A stretch of DNA of 64,000 bases, from contig CBFIHS010000002.1 of the NCBI GenBank assembly GCA_965662565.1, positions 27,647-91,646 on the forward strand, given 5' to 3'. Position numbers and translations under genes: made by a program. This document shows positions 61,826 through 64,000 of the stretch, piece by piece. The notes under the pieces are model-generated. The model saw nothing but the letters and a program-made list of their open reading frames with translations, searched no databases and was not told the origin of the DNA. Source of the DNA: UBA5109 sp965662565. Lineage in GTDB: Bacteria > Pseudomonadota > Gammaproteobacteria > Pseudomonadales > Pseudohongiellaceae. How positions within the stretch are numbered: the first letter of the stretch is position 1; the number at the start of each line of letters is the position of its first letter.

Positions 61826-63440
61826 TTGGATGCTATTGAATTAAGCTTGTTTGTCAGTCGCATGGAAGCTGTATGCGATGAGATGGGTATCGTACTGCGT
61901 AGGACCGCGTTTTCCCCTAATATAAAAGAAAGGTTAGATTTTTCTTGCGCCTTGTTTAGCGCCAAAGGCGAGCTTTGTGCACAAGCCGCTCATATCCCAG
62001 TCCATCTCGGCAGCATGGCTTTTGCTATGTCAGATATAGTCAATCGTTTCGACTGGCAAGAAGGCGATATTTTAATTCTAAACGATCCTTTCCTAGGAGG
62101 AACCCATCTGCCCGATGTCACGGTCATAGCGCCAGTTTTTTCGCAGGAAAAGCTAGCGGCTTTTGTGGTGAATCGGGCTCACCACGCTAATATCGGCTCT
62201 GACTCGCCGGGTTCTATGCCAAACTCAAGCTCTCTAGAAGAGGAGGGCTTAGTCATCTCGCCTCAATACTTGTATCAATCAGGTCAGTTGAATCAGACTT
62301 TGGCTAAGGTTTTACAAAAGCTTGAGCCGACAGTCGTTTCAGAGAGGTCCCGAGCATTTGAAGCAATAGTGTCCGTGGAAGGAGACATCGCCGCTCAAGT
62401 CAGTTCCTTAAGAACAGGCAAGGCTCGCTTAGAGGAATTANNNNNNNNNNTTAATCTCCGCTCTTGGTAAGGATGAATTTATTTTAGCTTTGGAAGCTCT
62501 AAACCATTATGGGGAAAAGCTCGCAAAGACAGCTCTACAACAAATTCCAAATGGTGTTTATAGCTTTAGTGACCATATGGATGATGATGGTAAGGATGAA
62601 AATGCAATAGCCATCAATCTAAGCTTAACGATTACTGACACAGACATTGTTGCTGATTTTTCAGGCACTTCTGCTCAAGTTGATGGCAATATAAACTGCC
62701 CACTCTCAGTTACGGCCGCTGCAGTTTTTTATGTTTTCCGTTGTTTGATGCCCGATCAAACTCCGGCTTGTGCTGGGATATTTCGATTAATTAAGATCAA
62801 AGCCGATGCCGGTAGTTTGGTTAATGCTGAATATCCTGCTGCTGTAGTAGCGGGTAATGTTGAAACTTCCAGTAGGCTTGTAGATGTTACCTTGGGAGCC
62901 TTGCAGAAGGCTTTGCCAGAAAAAATCCCGGCCGCCAGCCAAGGCACTATGAACAATATAGCAATGGGATATCGTAGCGAAGAAAACGATGGTTTTAGTT
63001 GGGATTATTATGAAACTCTTGCCGGTGGTACTGGCGGTGGTCCTCGCCATAATGGTTTGAGTGCTGTCCACAGTCATATGACCAATACTCTCAATACTCC
63101 AGTAGAAAGCCTTGAATTGCATTATCCAATTAGAATTCATTCCTACTCGATCAGAGAAGGGAGTGGAGGTCTTGGTATGCATCCTGGGGGCAATGGCTTA
63201 AGTCGTGTTTATGAGTTTTTGCTACCGACACATGTGAGTTTATTGACGGAGCGTCGAGTCAGTGCTCCTTGGGGCTTGGCTGGTGGTGCGCAAGCTGAAA
63301 TTGGGGTTAATTTACTCGATGATCAGCCTTTAGCAGCTAAATGCTCTTTTACTGCTAGCCCAGGGCAATACTTAAGTATTCTGACTCCTGGAGGTGGTGG
63401 CTGGGGAAATTCAATATCTTCCGAGCCTGAAATCGGCTAA
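61826..63440 (+). CDS. Hydantoinase B / oxoprolinase family protein (interrupted by assembly gap)
   Basis: Two open segments around ten N belong to one gene of about 535 residues. The first (61826-62440) starts at TTG with MDAIELSLFVSRMEAVCDEMG, then LRRTAFSPNIKERLDFSCALF and HIPVHLGSMAFAM. The second (62451-63440) reads LISALGKDEF on to NGVYSFSDHMDDDG, PLSVTAAAVFYVFRC and AGGTGGGPRHNGLSAVHSHMTNT, ending LTPGGGGWGNS. These are HyuB features. HyuB with HyuA performs ATP-dependent opening of hydantoin or 5-oxoproline rings. The hyuA gene is not adjacent. The frames on the two sides fit only if the gap is a multiple of three, for example 9 or 12 nt, so the ten N are a placeholder, not a real frameshift. 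Confidence 0.85.
62441..62450. other. Assembly gap (10 N)
   Basis: Ten N inside the hydantoinase B gene. Frame continuity on both sides implies a true length divisible by three. Confidence 0.95.
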
Positions 63441-63488
63441 AATAGCCAGCTGTTTATTTTCAAACCAGTAATTAATACGAGCGAAATC

Positions 63489-63842
63489 ATGAGCGAAAAT
63501 CAAGATACCCAAAATATAGAAGCCACTATTAAAGATCAGATTGATAGCAACCCAATCATCCTTTATATGAAAGGTGATCCTAATCAGCCTCAGTGTGGTT
63601 TTTCAGCACAAGTGACTCAAATTCTAATGGCCTGCGGGGAACGCTTCGCCTATGTGGATATCCTCTCGAACCCTGAAATTCGTGCAAATTTACCTAAAGT
63701 TTCTGATTGGCCAACTTTCCCACAGTTGTTTGTGAATGGTGAATTAGTAGGGGGCTGCGATATTGTCACTGAGCTTCATCAAAGTGGAGAGCTTCAAGAC
63801 TTGTTGTCAGGAGCATCACCGTCAGAGGCTAGTTCCGAGTAA
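63489..63842 (+). CDS. grxD: Monothiol glutaredoxin (CGFS type)
   Basis: The 117-residue protein has ILYMKGDPNQPQCGFSAQ with the CGFS active site, then WPTFPQLFVNGELVGGCDIV, which matches Grx4. CGFS glutaredoxins bind a glutathione-ligated [2Fe-2S] cluster and pass it to target proteins. It follows hyuB by 48 nt and has its own weak RBS. The C-terminal SGASPSEASSE tail is a little longer than usual. Confidence 0.94.
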   Translation: MSENQDTQNIEATIKDQIDSNPIILYMKGDPNQPQCGFSAQVTQILMACGERFAYVDILSNPEIRANLPKVSDWPTFPQLFVNGELVGGCDIVTELHQSGELQDLLSGASPSEASSE

Positions 63843-63871
63843 TATTATTCAAGGGCTGAATAGCTCATGCT

Positions 63872-64000
63872 ATGACAGATTCTTTGCGTGGCGTTTACTA
63901 TATGCTCTTGGCGACTTCTTTGTTCGCCTTGATGGCAGTATTCGTAAAGTTGCTTCCTACAATCCCTGTACTGGAAATTATTTTTTTTCGTGCAGTTTTT
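63872..64000 (+). CDS. EamA/DMT family transporter, 3' partial
   Basis: The last 43 codons of the window, from ATG at 63872, read MTDSLRGVYYMLLATSLFAL and then VFVKLLPTIPVLEIIFFRA, the first helix and loop of an EamA-type drug/metabolite transporter; EIxFFRxxF is typical of that family. The rest lies beyond the window. It starts 29 nt after grxD. Confidence 0.72.
   Translation, partial: MTDSLRGVYYMLLATSLFALMAVFVKLLPTIPVLEIIFFRAVF

Noticed and set aside
1..64000. CRISPR arrays, prophage, integrases or transposases
   Set aside because: I saw no regularly spaced repeats, no phage structural genes and no recombinase motifs in the window.

Overview
This is a 64 kb, moderately A+T-rich stretch of the chromosome of a free-living gammaproteobacterium, most likely a marine relative of the Pseudomonadales/Cellvibrionales. 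The protein types point there: a FabY-type condensing enzyme, a long NrdA with two ATP cones and a CSIDDPDCEACQ tail, a PDH E2 with Asn in the HRxxN active-site motif, a PilU-type ATPase, and stand-alone pyrB and argF. It is draft sequence: one run of ten N interrupts a hydantoinase gene, and both window ends cut genes. I see no prophage, insertion sequence or CRISPR array.

Layout. 0-5 kb: the end of aceF, yajQ, fxsA, and groES-groEL behind a clear sigma-32 promoter. 5-14.5 kb: a secreted beta-propeller/PHP-type metallohydrolase fusion, a coiled-coil membrane protein, a DUF938 methyltransferase, DUF3820, a Dabb-domain/FAD-monooxygenase pair, an orphan Imm32-like protein, a GST, a PepSY membrane protein, an NHL propeller and tRNA-Leu(UAG). 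14.6-24.6 kb: a tesA-ybbA-ybbP operon, a secreted metallo-beta-lactamase-fold hydrolase and a padR-MFP-RND efflux operon. 24.8-36.7 kb: fumarase, a nitroreductase, fabY, a VanY-like peptidase, a ribosome hibernation factor, a dinB-greB-glxA-like run, holD-like plus rimI, and hisC with neighbours.

36.7-43 kb holds two pilus/secretion ATPase genes that both look broken. The GAF-GspE/PilB-like gene has one frameshift and two in-frame TGA codons; pilU has a 4-nt tandem duplication. Between them are a 450-nt A+T-rich gap with an inverted pair of DnaA boxes, an unrecognised acidic protein and prfC. 43-52.8 kb: pyrB, a TetR regulator, sbcB overlapping an atypical Nramp homologue, an acyltransferase, dinG, cysC and a secreted cyclophilin. 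53-58.3 kb: nrdA-nrdB plus a coiled-coil gene, behind a 774-nt upstream region with NrdR-like boxes over a promoter, a DnaA box and in-frame tandem repeats. 58.3-64 kb: an FbpC-like ATPase, argD-argF, a DUF2892 protein, hyuB (with the assembly gap), grxD and the start of an EamA transporter.

Most of the window is core metabolism, replication and repair, and stress housekeeping. The parts most worth a second look are the paired decay of the two pilus ATPase genes, the nrdA regulatory region, the DnaA-box palindrome, the propeller/PHP fusion, and several transporters or enzymes that lack signature residues of their families. I found no clear multi-gene novel system.
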